Below, piece after piece: positions 36,479 through 48,975 of a stretch of DNA of 64,000 nucleotides. Position 1 is the first letter of the stretch. Every line of letters begins with the position of its first letter. The stretch comes from Podospora comata. Taxonomy: Eukaryota; Ascomycota; Sordariomycetes; Sordariales; Podosporaceae. The position numbers and the translations under genes are program-made. The stretch covers positions 1,240,001-1,304,000 of the forward strand of contig CP071497.1 in the NCBI GenBank assembly GCA_017354895.1, written 5' to 3'. The notes beneath the pieces were generated by a model. It ran no database searches. It saw only the letters and a program-made list of their open reading frames with translations, and was not told the origin of the DNA.

Positions 36479-37140
36479 TCATGACTTGTCCTGGAGAGGA
36501 CTTCCCCGGAGAGGGCTTCCTCGCAAGGGACTCCCTCGTAAGGGGCTGCCTCGGCTGCTATCCCTCTTGGGCCATTGGTTATTGGTCCCGTCCAGATCGT
36601 CAAATGGGTCTAAGTGGTCGTTGAGCTGGGCGGCGCTCAGCTTTGCTTCCTTGGGGGCATCCAGAGGGTCTCTTGAACGTCGACCAAAACCGCTGGGCGA
36701 GCCCTCAGGCGAGAATTTGGAGTCGCTATCATGTGCGCGTGATCGCTTCGTGGAGGGTACATCGTCAAGACCGTAGTCTGCCGCTTGGAACCGATCGCTC
36801 TTGTCCTCGCTCGCATCTCTCTTCTTCTTCCGGCGGTGCAAAAATGCAAGGACGCTCAAAGTGCAAATAATGAGGGCACCACTTGTAGACACTCAGTCAG
36901 CAATGGTTCGCCAAGCGCATATGATGCCAAGAGCGAGGTAAACACTCACAAAACACTGCCAACCACAATCCAGGTAATTTTGGCGGTCGAAATGCCGGGC
37001 TTCTCGCACAGATTGATATTTGGTTGCGGGCTGCACTCGTCGTCCTCGCGAGGGAGGAGCATGGCGGCTACTGCGCGCTTGAGCTTCGCAGCAGACCAAT
37101 GCTGCATGCTTGCAGCGGGAGCTATCCATTGGGGCGCCAT
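36479..37140 (-). CDS. Single-pass membrane protein with RGSPL repeats
   Basis: This encodes 197 residues from complement(join(36479..36881, 36950..37140)); a 68-base intron falls inside the membrane helix. Residues 45-75 hold a hydrophobic helix (ITWIVVGSVFGALIICTLSVLAFLH) followed by HRRKKKR, a stop-transfer anchor that places the C-terminus in the cytosol. The N-terminal part has two Cys in a short extracytoplasmic segment. The cytosolic tail is charged, Ser/Asp-rich and ends with four RGSPL repeats and QDKS; the repeat codons differ from unit to unit. SP dipeptides after Arg are candidate kinase sites (inference). I do not recognise a named family; fungi have many such short membrane proteins. 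Confidence 0.7.
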
Positions 37141-38980
37141 TGCTGCTTGGGAGGTTGGTATTGGTGTAGTTCTAGGGAAAAAGCGATTGCAAAGCGATTG
37201 ACCCAGTTTCCGTTCCCTTTGGGTTCCGCCAAAAATCAGACCATCTGCTTTTCAATCTTCCAGCGATTGTCGAAAAATGGTCGGGGTCTGTTGGCCGCAC
37301 TTGAAGAGAAACCGACGGCGGGCCGCCTTGTGTAAGCGTGTGCCGTAGCGGGAGGTGGTGCGCTCAGGAACGTGGAAAAAGGCAGTGCGGGCAGTCTGTT
37401 GGTATGCTGTCCGCGACACGTTGGGAACACCAGAGGTCCACAAGACAAGATAGCAGCGAAGGTAAAGGTTTCAAAGTCGAAAACGAAGGTGAGGATGAAG
37501 ACGAAACACGCATCACATCAAACCGCCGGGGCTGACAGGAAGATAACAAAAGGCCGTTGGCATAGCGTCACAGTCTTGTTGTTAATTGAGAAATCCTGAA
37601 TCCGGAATCGTTGCGAGCGGTAGGTGACGTCGAAAGCGTGTCCGTGTCAAGGGATAATTGCCAACCGAACGGCGCAGTCTGATTGGTGCCTCACACTCAG
37701 AACTGCAGGAAGCCGGGATCCACCCCGGCATGCAAGCGATGCTGCAGCATAAATTCGCTGATGTGATTGGGCGAGAGGGTGCTTGTCGATGGGGGAGTTT
37801 CACGCTGCAAAAACAAGCACCTCGCCTGGAGACAGGATCTTTTGGAGGCATCCAGGCCCTTGGCTTTTTTGTATCATGAACCTCTTATGCGAGCTGCTCC
37901 GTAGTATCGGGCTTACTGCCCCGTTCAGCCAGAGGAAGTTCGTGTTGTCAACAGACAAACTCACGGCTAGGTACGGAAGCGAGCAAGTATCACGAACACA
38001 ACAGTTTTCGCCGCGGAAACGCTCCAGCGGACTAATGCCGTGCCATGAGTCGGATGGTCCCATAGTAAACCTGCAGTCAAGATCGCCAAACAGGGAACTT
38101 AACAACCTCGTCTTGGACGTCATGGAGATACTATCTACAGTACAGTGATATTCACAGCTTGCCAAAATCCTGGACAACACAAGCTTTTGGTTCTACTGAT
38201 CATAATGCTTGACTTAGTTTGAGTTGTCCATAGCCACAACTTATGTTCCAATCTCCGTCCAACGGCATGTCGTGAGTGCTGTGCTGCCAAGTTTTGATTG
38301 AACCGACATGAAGATATTCTCTCTCTGACACGTTGCACGGCCAGCTTGGAAAGATCGACCGGGCGATGCCGGCGTTCCGTTTCATAGGCCCTCTTCTATA
38401 AGAGAGATGCTATCACCAAAACAGTGGACGGGGTCGAATCCAGGACAACGGTTGAGGTCATGGCTTTCCACAGCACTGCAACGGTCTTTTAGTTCCCCGC
38501 TAAAAGATACGTACCGGAGCGCATCCCCCACATTTGGTACAAGACAGATGCTGGTTGGAAACAGAACTTGCTGGCCTCTTCCTGGCTTACGCCCGGCTCA
38601 TTCTGAAACAACTCAAACAGGACATCCTTTCTCTCACAGTGAGGCCGTTGAAATTCTGCTCCTAACCCCACCAGAAGCTGGGGATTTGGTGGGGGTTTAT
38701 TGAATCTCTGCATTGGCCCGTGCACTTCGAGCCAAGGGCGACTCGGCTGGCAAGGGCGGTCATCTGATTGCTTTTACGTGATTGGCCACCGGCTCTTGAG
38801 CTTCGTTCGGTCGAGAAATCCACTCACTGAATGTCACAACCCGTTCGAGAAAATTGCCGACATCTTACCACCGACAAAGTTCAAAGTCGACGCTCCAGAT
38901 CGCCAGATCCCAGCCGGCAGTATTTCTGGTTGACGGCTACTCACCAGCATATTCTTACAACAGAACTTCTCACCGATACA
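37141..38980. other. Divergent intergenic region, no gene seen
   Basis: This is 1.8 kb between the single-pass membrane protein and the CBS/PB1 gene. Frames of up to about 125 codons occur on both strands but overlap each other and lack domains. Confidence 0.5.
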
Positions 38981-41219
38981 ATGTCTACAAACCCGGGCAC
39001 CATGCGAGGCCCGAGCCGGACCGGCCAGCGCGGCGGCATCCCTTTCACCCCCAATACCCCTACGACATCGTCTGCCTCTTCGGCAATCCCCAGACCAGTC
39101 GAAACCACCCATGCTGCCCCCAGCGAGAGCGGCGCCTCCTTGAGTGCCGGCAGACAAAAACAAGCAAAGCGGGACGAGGTGTGTATTTTGGCTTCTTTTT
39201 CTTCTTGTTCTGAGCCAGTTATCGGCTCGTCTTGGCGCCTCTATTTCGCATCTCCTGATCAGTGACGTGGCGGACGTGGAGAAATACCACTTGGTGGGCG
39301 ACAGGATGAAGACTTACTCTGTAACTACCAGGCCATCCGCCGCAAGCTGGAGAGTGATCTCTCCAAGAAGAAGCACCTTACCAGCCGAGCCCGCCATTCC
39401 CGCAAAGCCCCTCCCGGCACCGTCCTTGCCCTCAAGCCTAGCCCCGCCCTCCAGATCAAGCCCGCGACGACCGTTTCCGAGGCTGCCCAGTTGATGGCCG
39501 CGAAAAGGGAAGACTGCGTGCTTGTTACCGACGACGATGAGAGAATTGCCGGCATCTTCACCGCCAAGGATCTCGCCTTCCGCGTTGTTGGAGCTGGGTT
39601 GAAGGCCGCCAATGTCACCATTGCCGAAATCATGACCAAGAACCCCCTCTGCGCCAGAACCGATACCAGTGCCACCGATGCCCTCGACCTCATGGTCCGC
39701 AAGGGCTTCCGCCACTTGCCAGTTATGGACGAGAACCAAGACATCTCTGGTGTGCTCGATATCACAAAGTGCTTTTACGAGGCCATGGAGAAGTTGGAGC
39801 GGGCCTACTCTTCGTCTCGCCGTCTCTACGACGCCCTCGAGGGTGTGCAGTCCGAGTTGGGCACAAGTCAGCCTCAACAGATTATTCAGTATGTTGAGGC
39901 CTTGCGGTCCAAGATGTCGGGTCCTACCCTCGAGTCGGTCCTCAACGGCATCCCACCCACCACCGTCAGCGTGCGGACATCGGTCAAGGAGGCTGCCCAG
40001 TTGATGAAGGAGAACCACACCACAGCCGTCTTGGTGCAAGATCAGGGCGCTATTACGGGTATCTTCACCAGCAAGGATGTTGTCCTGCGTGTTATTGCCC
40101 CAGGCCTTGATCCTGCCACTTGCAGCGTCGTCCGTGTGATGACCCCTCACCCCGACTTTGCGCCCATGGACATGACCATCCAGGCTGCTCTTCGCAAGAT
40201 GCATGGTATGTTTACTTGTCCAAACTTTGTTGAGATCAAACTAATACAGTGCTTCAGATGGCCACTACCTTAACCTCCCGGTGATGAACGATGGAGGCGA
40301 GATCGTCGGTATGGTCGATGTACTCAAGCTCACATATGCTACTCTCGAACAGATCAACACGATGGGGACAGGCGCCGACAACGAAGGACCGGCATGGAAC
40401 AAATTCTGGCTCTCGCTTGACCACGAGACCGAGTCCATGGTCTCTGGTGACGGCTCCCATCACCACACCCACCACACCCGCTCCGTCATGTCCCCCGATA
40501 TGTCCCGCGACAGAATCAACGACAGCGTTGCGCCCGGCGATTCAGCCAGCCATGCGGGTGTTGATTCGCCCCCCCATAGTGCTGTGGCGCCCATCACCCC
40601 CGAACTCCCACCCAGCGAGATCCCATTCGCCTTCAAGTTCAAGGCGCCTAGCGGGCGTGTCCATCGTCTGCAAGTGACTGCTGCGCACGGCATGGAGGAA
40701 TTTGTTGCCAACGTCGCAGCGAAGCTCGGCGCCGAGGTGGAGACTATTGGAGGTGCACCAGCGGTTGAGGATGGTCTGCTATCTGGCGGATTTGCCCTGA
40801 GCTATCTGGATGATGAGGGTGATTCGGTTTCCATCACAACAGACCAGGATCTCCTGGAGGCCATTCTCCTGGCTCGTCATGGCCATCGCGAGAAGGTCGA
40901 TCTCTTTGTTCACCACCCCAACCAACCTCCCGTTGCCGTCGCCCCAGCGCCAGAACCGGTGGCTCACCCCACTCCTCCTGCCTCGTCAGTAGTCAGAGAG
41001 CGGAGAAAGGCACACCACGAGGAGGAGTCCGAGGAAGAGGAGGACGAATCTGAGGAGGAGGCGCCTGTTCGCCGGAGAACCCGCACGCGAACTGCACCTC
41101 TTCAGCAGGAACAGGTCATTGCTGGTGTCCCTAATGAGCTCCTGCTGCCAGGTGCTATTGTCACATTGGCCGTCGTTATCATTGGTGTGTTTGCCATTGG
41201 TAGAGCGTCTAGCAGATAA
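38981..41219 (+). CDS. CBS-domain and PB1-domain protein with C-terminal membrane anchor
   Basis: This encodes 677 residues from join(38981..39178, 39332..40205, 40258..41219), in frame. After a Ser/Thr/Pro-rich N-terminus come four CBS motifs in two pairs: ALKPSPALQIKPATTVSEAAQLM near residue 95, then FTAKDLAFRVVGAGL and MTKNPLCARTDTSATDALDLM, later IPPTTVSVRTSVKEAAQLM and MTPHPDFAPMDMTIQAALRKM. CBS pairs bind adenine nucleotides. A PB1 domain follows (FKFKAPSGRVHRLQV through SITTDQDLLEAILLA), then an acidic linker. The final 26 residues, starting LLLPGAIVTLAVVIIGVFAIG, form a tail anchor ending in RASSR. This architecture is conserved in fungi including fission yeast; the role is not well defined. 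A nucleotide-sensing adaptor on an organelle membrane is inference. Confidence 0.88.
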
Positions 41220-41728
41220 ACAGATGTGGCAGGCGGGAGAGGAATGTTGGGGGAGTATATATCCGCTTTGAGGGGGGTGGTGAAAGCAAAATCCGGTGAC
41301 GAGACGAACGAGCCTTGCGTTGGGGCGAGCCTTTTACGATGCACACCTACAAAACCACATGGTTCGGGCAGGCGAGGTTCGCGGTGTAGAATTCTTTTGT
41401 ATCAGACTTCATGACTGCCTATTGATTCCATAGATGATCTAATAGCACTTTTTTATTTTTCCTTTGTTCAGCAATTGACGGATCCCCCCTCTCTTCTCAT
41501 CCATTGTCTTCTCACTGCCCCTGAAATGAACAAGTGATGTCGTAACGTGGGGTGAGAGACCTCCGAGTGGTGCGGGCGTCGGTTCGGGTGGTCGGCGGCT
41601 CGGCGGGGAGCGAAGCACGGGCCACCTCGAATTGGAGCTGCTCCTCTGGAGAAAAGTTGATTTGCGCTTCGGCCGGCAATAGAACTTCTGGAACTGGTGA
41701 TGCATGTTAGACACCCAGCATTCCCGAC
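41220..41728. other. Intergenic, no separate gene seen
   Basis: This is the 3' flank of the CBS/PB1 gene and promoter of the mitochondrial ribosomal protein gene. Confidence 0.5.
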
Positions 41729-43028
41729 ATGATTATACGGAATTTCGGCGTGCGGCACGGTGAGTCTAGTTTGACAGCGGCTCGATTCCTCAGAACCCTC
41801 GCTAATTGAGTCGAATGTGTGAATCACAGGCCGCCAGGTGCTCTCTGCCCCTCCCTCGGCACCATCATGTCTCCGACTCTTCTCTACCCAGACCACAACG
41901 ACGACAACGACCGCCACCCCCGTGCCCGGAAACCAAGAAGCGGTCGAGCAGCTCGCCGCTCTGAGCGCCACGGATGCCGCCCGCGAAGCCAGGCTCGCCG
42001 GCCGCCGACAGCAGCAGGAGATTGCGGCCATCCCGCGCAACTTCAGGAAGTTTATCAAGTACCAAAAGGAAACGGAGAAGCTCGGGTCCGAGGTTGAGAG
42101 GCGGTATCTCCCCGACGAGATCATCCGCAACCCGCCCCACGACGCCAGCTTGGAGGACCTGCTCGCGGCGCAGTGCCACATGGGCCATCATGTCTCGAGG
42201 TGGAACCCGGCCAACTCGAGGTACATTTATGGTGAGAGGTCGGATATTCACATCATCAGCCTGGAGCAGACGGCGGCGCACTTGAGGAGGGCGGCGAGGG
42301 TGGTGGAGGAGGTGGCGTATCATGGGGGGTTGATTCTGTTCGTGGGGAACAGGAAGGGGCAGATGCCGATTGTGACGAGGATGGCGGAGCTGGCGGGGGC
42401 GTGTCACCTTTTTCAGAAGTGGACGCCGGGGTGTATCACGAACAAGGATGTGTTGTTGCAAGGGGGGCAGCTCAAGATTGTGGATGAGAGGGATAGGGAG
42501 TTGGAGGGGTTTGAGGAGCATTTGAGGGATTGCAGGCCGGTGACGCCGGATTTGGTGGTTTGCTTGAACCCGTTGGAGAATTATGCGTTGCTGAGGGAGT
42601 GTGCGCTGGCTACGGTGCCGACGGTGGGGGTGATTGACACGGATGCTGATCCGAGCTGGGTTACGTATCAGATTCCGGCGAATGACGATAGGTGAGTTTT
42701 TCTTGAATGAGGGAGATGGATGGGTTGCTAATGATGGGAGAATAGTTTGCGGTCTGTGGCTCTTATTGCGGGTGTTTTGGGGCGGGCTGGTGAGAGGGGG
42801 CAGCAGAGGAGGCTGGCGGATGCTGAGCAGGGGGTTGTGAAGTGGCAGACGCCCAAGGATGTATTTAGTTTTATCGGTAAGGTGAACGCCAAGATCAGGA
42901 GGGAAGCCGAGGAAAAACAGGAGAATATGCAGAAGGAGACGGGAGGGCTGAAGCCGGCTGATTTGATGACGGAGGATGAGGTTATCGCTGAGATGTTTGG
43001 TCAGGGGGCTGTTCCGTCCAAATACTAG
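41729..43028 (+). CDS. MRP4: Mitochondrial small-subunit ribosomal protein uS2m
   Basis: This encodes 391 residues from join(41729..41759, 41830..42691, 42746..43028). The 31-base first exon supplies the ATG and an arginine-containing presequence (MIIRNFGVRHGRQVL) typical of mitochondrial import. The core is the uS2 family: LEDLLAAQCHMGHHVSRWNP, YIYGERSDIHIISLEQTAAHLRRA, ILFVGNRKGQ, WTPGCITN, PDLVVCLNP, ALATVPTVGVIDTDADP and YQIPANDDSLRSVALIAG, the last restored by the second splice. The region between WTPGCITN and DLVV has the extension seen in fungal mitochondrial S2. Its role is assembly of the mitochondrial 37S subunit. The gene is a close, same-strand neighbour of the Spt10-like gene. 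Confidence 0.95.
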
Positions 43029-43792
43029 CAGGCGAGTGTCCCTTTTCTGTATCAAAATTCAAGATGAATGTGTATTTTAGAGGCTTTTGTATGTACATGT
43101 AAAATAGGAACAAAATTGGTACACTTGCTGAAAGACAACAAAATAACAGCTCCTCAGGAGGCATGATGTCAACAAATCACTGTCGATAATGATTATTGTC
43201 GTTGATATTGTCCTGGCAGCTGTTCGTCTCATCATGCCGGGCTGTCAGCTGCCACCAGCCAAAACCATGACTAAGCCCCCCTCCCCCCCAATGCGGCCCG
43301 AAATCTTCGCAGCATCCCCTTTCCAGCGAATTTCCCCTCACCAGGCACAAATCATCACCACGCACATTTCAGCACAGCAGACACGTTCCCGTCACGTCAC
43401 AGCCAACACCCTGCCGCCGCACTTCGGTCGTTCTCGTCACGCCACACCGGCATTCCCCCGTTGATTGGGCACGAACCGGCCCGACATCCAGGAACACACC
43501 CACCCGTCCCTGAGTCGTGCTGTTCAGGTACCCCTCCAAACACTCTCTTCTGCTTTCCAGGTACGGGTGTTTCAACTTTTGGGGAATCTAGGTAGGAGAA
43601 GGAGGAGGAGGAGAACCGTTGTAGGAAGAGAAGAGGAAGATAATACAAGATGCATTTCTCACCATGACCATTCACATCTTATCCAAAAGTACCTCAACAG
43701 ACGAACAGGATGCTAATAACTCACATCTGACCCGGCACAGACGGACACTGCATTGAACACCGTCCGGACCGAACATAGCCTGCCAAGAAGCA
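43029..43792. other. Intergenic, promoter of the Spt10-like gene
   Basis: No gene is seen. A GGA-repeat-containing purine stretch (about 43590-43640) lies roughly 150-200 bases upstream of the next ATG. Confidence 0.45.
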
Positions 43793-45349
43793 ATGCCGGC
43801 CATTCTGGAGGACCCAGCTGCCCCGACCATCTATCGTATCTCGGGCGACCCTCCGTATCCGGATCCCGCGAAGCCTTCGGTCCCGGCCTCTATTGTCCCT
43901 CGCCATGTGACGCTTAGAGACCGGCAGACTGAGGCCACCGTCATTCCGTTTGCATCCCGGGATGAGGTACCCGAGTCATTGCTGCGCTATCTCAGCGACC
44001 AGTTCAGCAAAGAGATCGAGGGCGGTGATACCTACCCCATGATGGAGCCCATGTCGTTTGACAAGTTTGCTGCCTACTGGTTCCAGAACTTTGCCGGTAT
44101 CATGCTGCTGGGCAACATTGAAAGCGCTGCCGATGTGATCGAGGGTAAAGACTGGTCCAAGGAGTGCCTTGGCACTTTCTACATCAAGCCCAACTATCCC
44201 GGCCGCAGCAGCCACATCTGCAACGCGGGCTTCATTGTCACTGATGCCTCCCGCAACCGCGGTGTTGGTCGGCTGATGGGCGAGACGTACCTCGATTGGG
44301 CTCCCCAACTGGGCTACAAGTACTCCGTCTTCAACCTCGTCTACGAGACCAACGTGGCCTCGTGCAAGATTTGGGACGCCCTCGGCTTCAAGCGGATCGG
44401 CCGGGTCAAGGGCGCCGGCAACCTCAAGAGCCACCCGGACCGGCTGGTGGACGCCATCATCTACGGGCGCGACCTGGGCGACGCGGCGGGCGGCGCGGGC
44501 AACGAGGAACTTGTGAGTGAAGAGCGTTTCGACAAGATCAAGTTCTACCTCAAATACGGCCGCTATCCGAACGGCGCTGACCGAGCCGAGAAAAGCAGAC
44601 TCCGTAGCGCGGCGACACACTACAAGCTCCTGGAGGGCGACGTCTTGATGCTCAAGGATAAAGAGGTCATCTCGGACCCGCAGCGGCAGTACGAGATTGC
44701 GAGGACGGTGCACAACCAGGCCCACGCCGGCATCAACAAGACGACGGCGACCATTGCGGAGCGGTACCACTGGAGCCGGATCAAGGAGACGGTGTCGGAT
44801 GTAATTAGGAACTGTACAGAATGCAAAGAGCTGGGGAAGCCATCATCATCATCGTCAGCTGCCGCTGCTTCACAGTCTTCGCAAACAACAGCTGCCCAAC
44901 CATCACCTGCTCTTGCCGCCGTCAACGGCGTAAAACGACCCAGTTCTGTAACACTACCTGGAGCCCCCAATCCTAAACGGTCCTCTCCCAGTCCCACTGC
45001 TACAGCTGTCGTCGTGGCCGCCCCGTCTTCTTCCTCAACAACAACACTACAGCAGCAGCCAAGGCCACCAATACCCGACCCGCCCCACTTGGGGCCGTTT
45101 ACCGTGCCAAGGCAACAACAACAACCTCACCCACCACTGCAGTATACCGACCCGACGACGATATCGCTTTTATCATCAGTCAGTCACAGTCACGGAATCG
45201 ACACGGGTTCGGGTCCTGGTGTTGATGCGGCCATGGGGGGGGCTGGGCATCATGATGCCCACCACCACCACCACCATCCACATCACCATGTGCAAGTGAC
45301 GGATGTGTACCAGCCTATTGATCCGCAGATTATACAATCTTCTTTGCAC

Positions 45350-45381
<32 letters not shown>

Positions 45382-45739
45382 ACAGCAGCAGCAGCATCAC
45401 GATGACGGTTTGGTGCACCCGGGGTATTTGTTAGGGGATGTGCACCACCCGCATCATCATCATCAGGAGCATGATGAGACGGATGCGTTTCAGGCGTTGA
45501 TTAACGCTGGGGCGGAAGAGGAGGTGGAGGAGGAAGAGGTTGTGAGCAGGAGGACGAGCGAGGAGGTGGAGGAGGCGGTAGATAGGGATTTGGAGATGTT
45601 GATTGAGGAGCCGGTTGAGGAGGAGGATGAAGGAAAGGGGAGAGGGGGGAAGGAGGAGGGGAGTTTGAGTCCTAAGGGGGAGGTGCCAGCTACGCCTGTG
45701 CCGACCGAGGTCGGGGATGAGGGGGGGAGGGTTGGGTAG
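43793..45739 (+). CDS. SPT10: GNAT acetyltransferase with HHCC integrase-type zinc finger (Spt10-like)
   Basis: This is a single-exon protein of 648 residues. The N-terminal half (residues 40-235) is a GNAT acetyltransferase, with the acetyl-CoA loop DASRNRGVGRLMG and NLVYETNVASCKIWDALGFKRIG. A zinc finger follows at about 300-345: HNQAH then CTEC, the His-His-Cys-Cys pattern of retroviral-type integrases. This combination is the hallmark of yeast Spt10, which activates histone genes by binding their upstream elements; the assignment is by architecture, not by sequence comparison. The C-terminal 300 residues are low complexity: poly-Ser, poly-Gln and two His tracts (longest about ten His), then a very acidic tail. 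Those are typical filamentous-fungal extensions. Target genes here are inferred, not shown. Confidence 0.82.
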
Positions 45740-46703
45740 AGTGAAGGCGGACGGGGTGGGTAAATATGTTGGATTTTGTTAACATAGCAACAAAAAGGGG
45801 GTTGGCGGTTGGGAAAATAGAGTTTTGGGGATTCAGGCGGGCGGTTAACTACCTTGTGATTTTTTGGCTACGGATATTTTCACGGGATGATTAACTTAAA
45901 CATTTTGTAATAGAGATTATTTTCATGAATTATGTTGCTTTGCTGGGGGTATCTTGCTCATGGTGGTTGGATATGGAAGAGATGGGGGTTGATTGGCGGG
46001 TTCCAAACTCAGCCTCAAAGTCTTTTCCCAAGTCGTGTACCACCAACCCGCCATCCTAACTACCTCTTTCACGCTAAAATGTTTGTCAATATTGTCTGTA
46101 CACATGTTACCGACACTTCGTGGGAAAAGCGTAAATGTCTTGTACCACCCACTATCAACGATGTCGACAAAGGTGATATAAACACTATCTTGCCCATCGC
46201 AAGCGATCTTCTCTCATAAATACCTCTGGCTTGTAAGCAACATTATGCAAGATGGACATAGTAACACTCCAGGCACAAGACCTTATCAATAGTATCTGCT
46301 CTAGGAATCTGCATACCCGTATGAAAGCACCTTCACTAACTAGTAATATATGATGTAAATTAGAACCGTTGAATCGGTTGGTTGGCCCATATACTGAGGA
46401 CTGCTTGAACTTAGGTTTGATATTGCACATGGTATTGATGCTGCTTGAAACGAATACCTATCTCGTCATGCAACCCAGCTTTATACATCTCTATCGTATT
46501 CCACTCCTGAGTAGACATCATGCACAACACACATTGACCGCTGCATAATACCTCAGGAGAGACTGCCATTACTTTAACATCTTTTATTACCACATTTGCC
46601 ATGTATATAACACGCAAAGAATCTAGGTATCAACACCCCATGCTCATGCAACAACCCCCTGTGTTCCATCACTTTTATCTACAGCCCCCTTTTCCAGCCC
46701 CCT
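45740..46703. other. Convergent intergenic region, no gene seen
   Basis: This is the A/T-richer 3' sequence of the Spt10-like and CCT7 genes. Frames on both strands are short and without domains. Confidence 0.5.
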
Positions 46704-48537
46704 TTACCGCCTGGGCATACCCCTTCCACGCCCCCTCCCACCAAGTGCCCTCTGCGCATCACCAGGACGCAGAGCAGCACCTGGGGCCTGAGGAGCCGCG
46801 CTCTCCTCGTTTCTAATCGTCTCATCCACGCCCAAAATCAAGCACGCAGCCTCCGTGGCAGCCTGAATAGCATTGATCTTGACCAGCGCAGGCTCCCAAA
46901 CAAATCTCTCCATCATGTCTGTTGTGCCCTCGTTGACAAAGTCAACACCCGCCCAGGTGTTGCCCCTTCTGTGCTCGACTCTGAGTCTGTTGAGGATATC
47001 GGTCGCGTCGAACCCGGCGTTGTCGCAGAGCTGGCGGGGGATGACCTCCATGGCCTTGGCGAAGCTCTTGATGATGGCTTGCTGCTTGTGGGCTACGTCG
47101 CGATCGGCGAACCGGTGGAGGTAGGCGGAAATCTCCATTTCTGTGGCACCACCACCGCCAACAATAGTCTTGTTGCGGATGGCGCGCTTGACAATCATGA
47201 GGGCGTCGTGGAGAGAGCGCTCAACCTCGGCGATGAACTGCTCAGCACCACCTCGGAGGACAAGAGTGCAGGTCTTGGCGGAAGGGCAGCCCTCAAAGAA
47301 GTTGAAGCGCTCGCCACCGATTTGTCTCTCGTCGAAGGACTCGCATGTGCCGAGATGCTCGGCGTGGATGTCGGAGCAGGTGCTCTGGATAGTGGCGCCG
47401 GTGGCTTGAACAACACGCTCCATATCATCGGCGGACACACGACCAGCGCAGAAGATGTCGCGATCAGCGAAGTATTGGGTAGCCAAGTCACCAATGGGGA
47501 GCTTGGAGAGGACAACCTTGGCACCGGTCTCATGGAGGGCTTCGAGCTTCTTGAAGATGATTTGCCATTCGGCGTCGACGATGGCTTGGTACTCGGATAC
47601 GTGCTCGACGCGGACCTCGGCGTTGTCCTTCTCGGCCTTGAGCTCGAGCTCGACGTTCAGGCAGACAATCTTGGGCTTCTTGAAGGACTTGGGCTGCTGC
47701 TCGAAACCGGCGTAGGAGAAGGTCTTCTTGAAGGCGACACCGTTTACGAAGAGGGAGTCGGTAAGGGAACCGCCGGGGATCTTCTTGATGCCTATTAACT
47801 TTTCGTTGAGGTCTTCTTGATCGAGGGAGAGGACGGCGTCGACGACCACTAATGAGAGAAACAAGATATTAGTACCCCTGCCCTACTGCTGCCTATTGTG
47901 TACCCAGAAAAGGGAGCCTCACTCTTTGTGAAGAACTCGGTGTTACGCTTGATAAGCTTGCTGGTCATGGCGGTGGCAGCGAGCTTCTCGAGTGTGTCTC
48001 TCCTGTTGCCCTCGGTTGTGTTGACAGCAATCTCCTTGATCTTGTTCACCGCCATGGTCGACGCTCTCCTGAGACCCTTGATGATGATCTGTGAGCTGAC
48101 CCCATTCTCAACATGTTCCTTGACCTCCTTGAGGATCTCGCCGGCGAGAACAACGACGGAGGTAGTCCCGTCACCGACTTCGGCATCTTGTGACCGGGCA
48201 ATATCGACGAGGATGCGGGCGGCAGGGTGGACAATGTCCAGGAGCTTCATGACGGTGGCACCATCATTGGTGATGGTCTGCTTGCCGTTGGCATCGACCA
48301 TGAGGAGATCACCGCCATAGGGGCCGAGAGTAGACTTTATCGTGGCCTGAACGGCGAGACAGGCGTTGATATTGGAGATGATCTGGCCCTTGCCTTGAGA
48401 GGTGTCGGTCCCTGCGCAACAACACAAGCATCGAGTCAGTGGGGGAGGGGACAACGGTGAGCGGATCGGAAAGGAGGGGTTGTTTTCTAACCCTCTTTCA
48501 GGACAATGATGGTGGGTGTTTGGCCTCCGAAAGACAT
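46704..48537 (-). CDS. CCT7: T-complex chaperonin subunit eta (CCT7)
   Basis: This encodes 559 residues from complement(join(46704..47848, 47923..48411, 48492..48537)). It is one of eight subunits of the cytosolic TRiC/CCT chaperonin that folds actin and tubulin. The short first exon gives [16 protein letters not shown], the typical eta start. Chaperonin signatures are [27 protein letters not shown], and [14 protein letters not shown] (catalytic Asp-Gly-Thr-Thr). Further on are [41 protein letters not shown] and [15 protein letters not shown]. The tail ends in a [11 protein letters not shown] stretch, a Gly/Arg-rich end known in CCT7. Splices restore FFTKMVVDAV. An inverted-repeat element and a tandem duplication lie upstream of the gene. 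Confidence 0.96.
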
Positions 48538-48740
48538 CTTGTGGCCGGTGTGTGAAGGTTGGGTCTCTTTGGTCTGGTCGTGACGGAACTACAAGAGTCG
48601 TTGCAAAGGGGGTGTGGTGGTGGGTGGAACGCGCGCCGTTGGGGGGGTAATTTGATTATTTCGTGGAGCTTCCCGGCCTTTGGGTTCCAGAGCTCCCAAA
48701 AAAATATCGAAGCCTTGCTGCACTCCGCCTGCCAGCGACT

Positions 48741-48786
48741 GCCAGAGACGCTTGGACGCTGTAGCCAGAGACGCTTGGACGCTGTA
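48741..48786. repeat. Perfect 23-base tandem duplication upstream of CCT7
   Basis: Two identical 23-base units starting gccagagacgcttgg lie at 48741-48763 and 48764-48786, about 200 bases upstream of the CCT7 ATG on its coding strand. Confidence 0.92.
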
Positions 48787-48975
48787 GCCTGTGCACGGGC
48801 CACCTCCTGAGTTTGTTTGACCTCTTGAAGGTCACATGTTCTGTCATGTGAGCTCCTCCAGGAGAACCCCACTCCCCAGAAGCTGATTTCTCTGCTCCAC
48901 TTCCCCCGGAGTTTAAGATGAGACACTTGCAGGGCCAACCTGACTTTGACTACTGACGTTACGTACCAGTCACTA

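Noticed and set aside
39314-40204. Minus-strand frame of 296 codons
   Set aside because: It is antisense to the CBS repeats, with no domain of its own.
41865-43055. Long minus-strand frame of 396 codons
   Set aside because: It lies opposite the uS2m gene and has low-complexity Arg/His/Pro composition expected from antisense of GC-biased codons.
45340-45420. CAT/CAC repeats as a CRISPR-like or satellite array
   Set aside because: They are codons of a poly-His tract within an open frame; there are no spacers.
46971-47798. Long plus-strand frame of 275 codons
   Set aside because: It is antisense to the highly conserved CCT7 coding sequence and its residues are a mirror of that codon bias.
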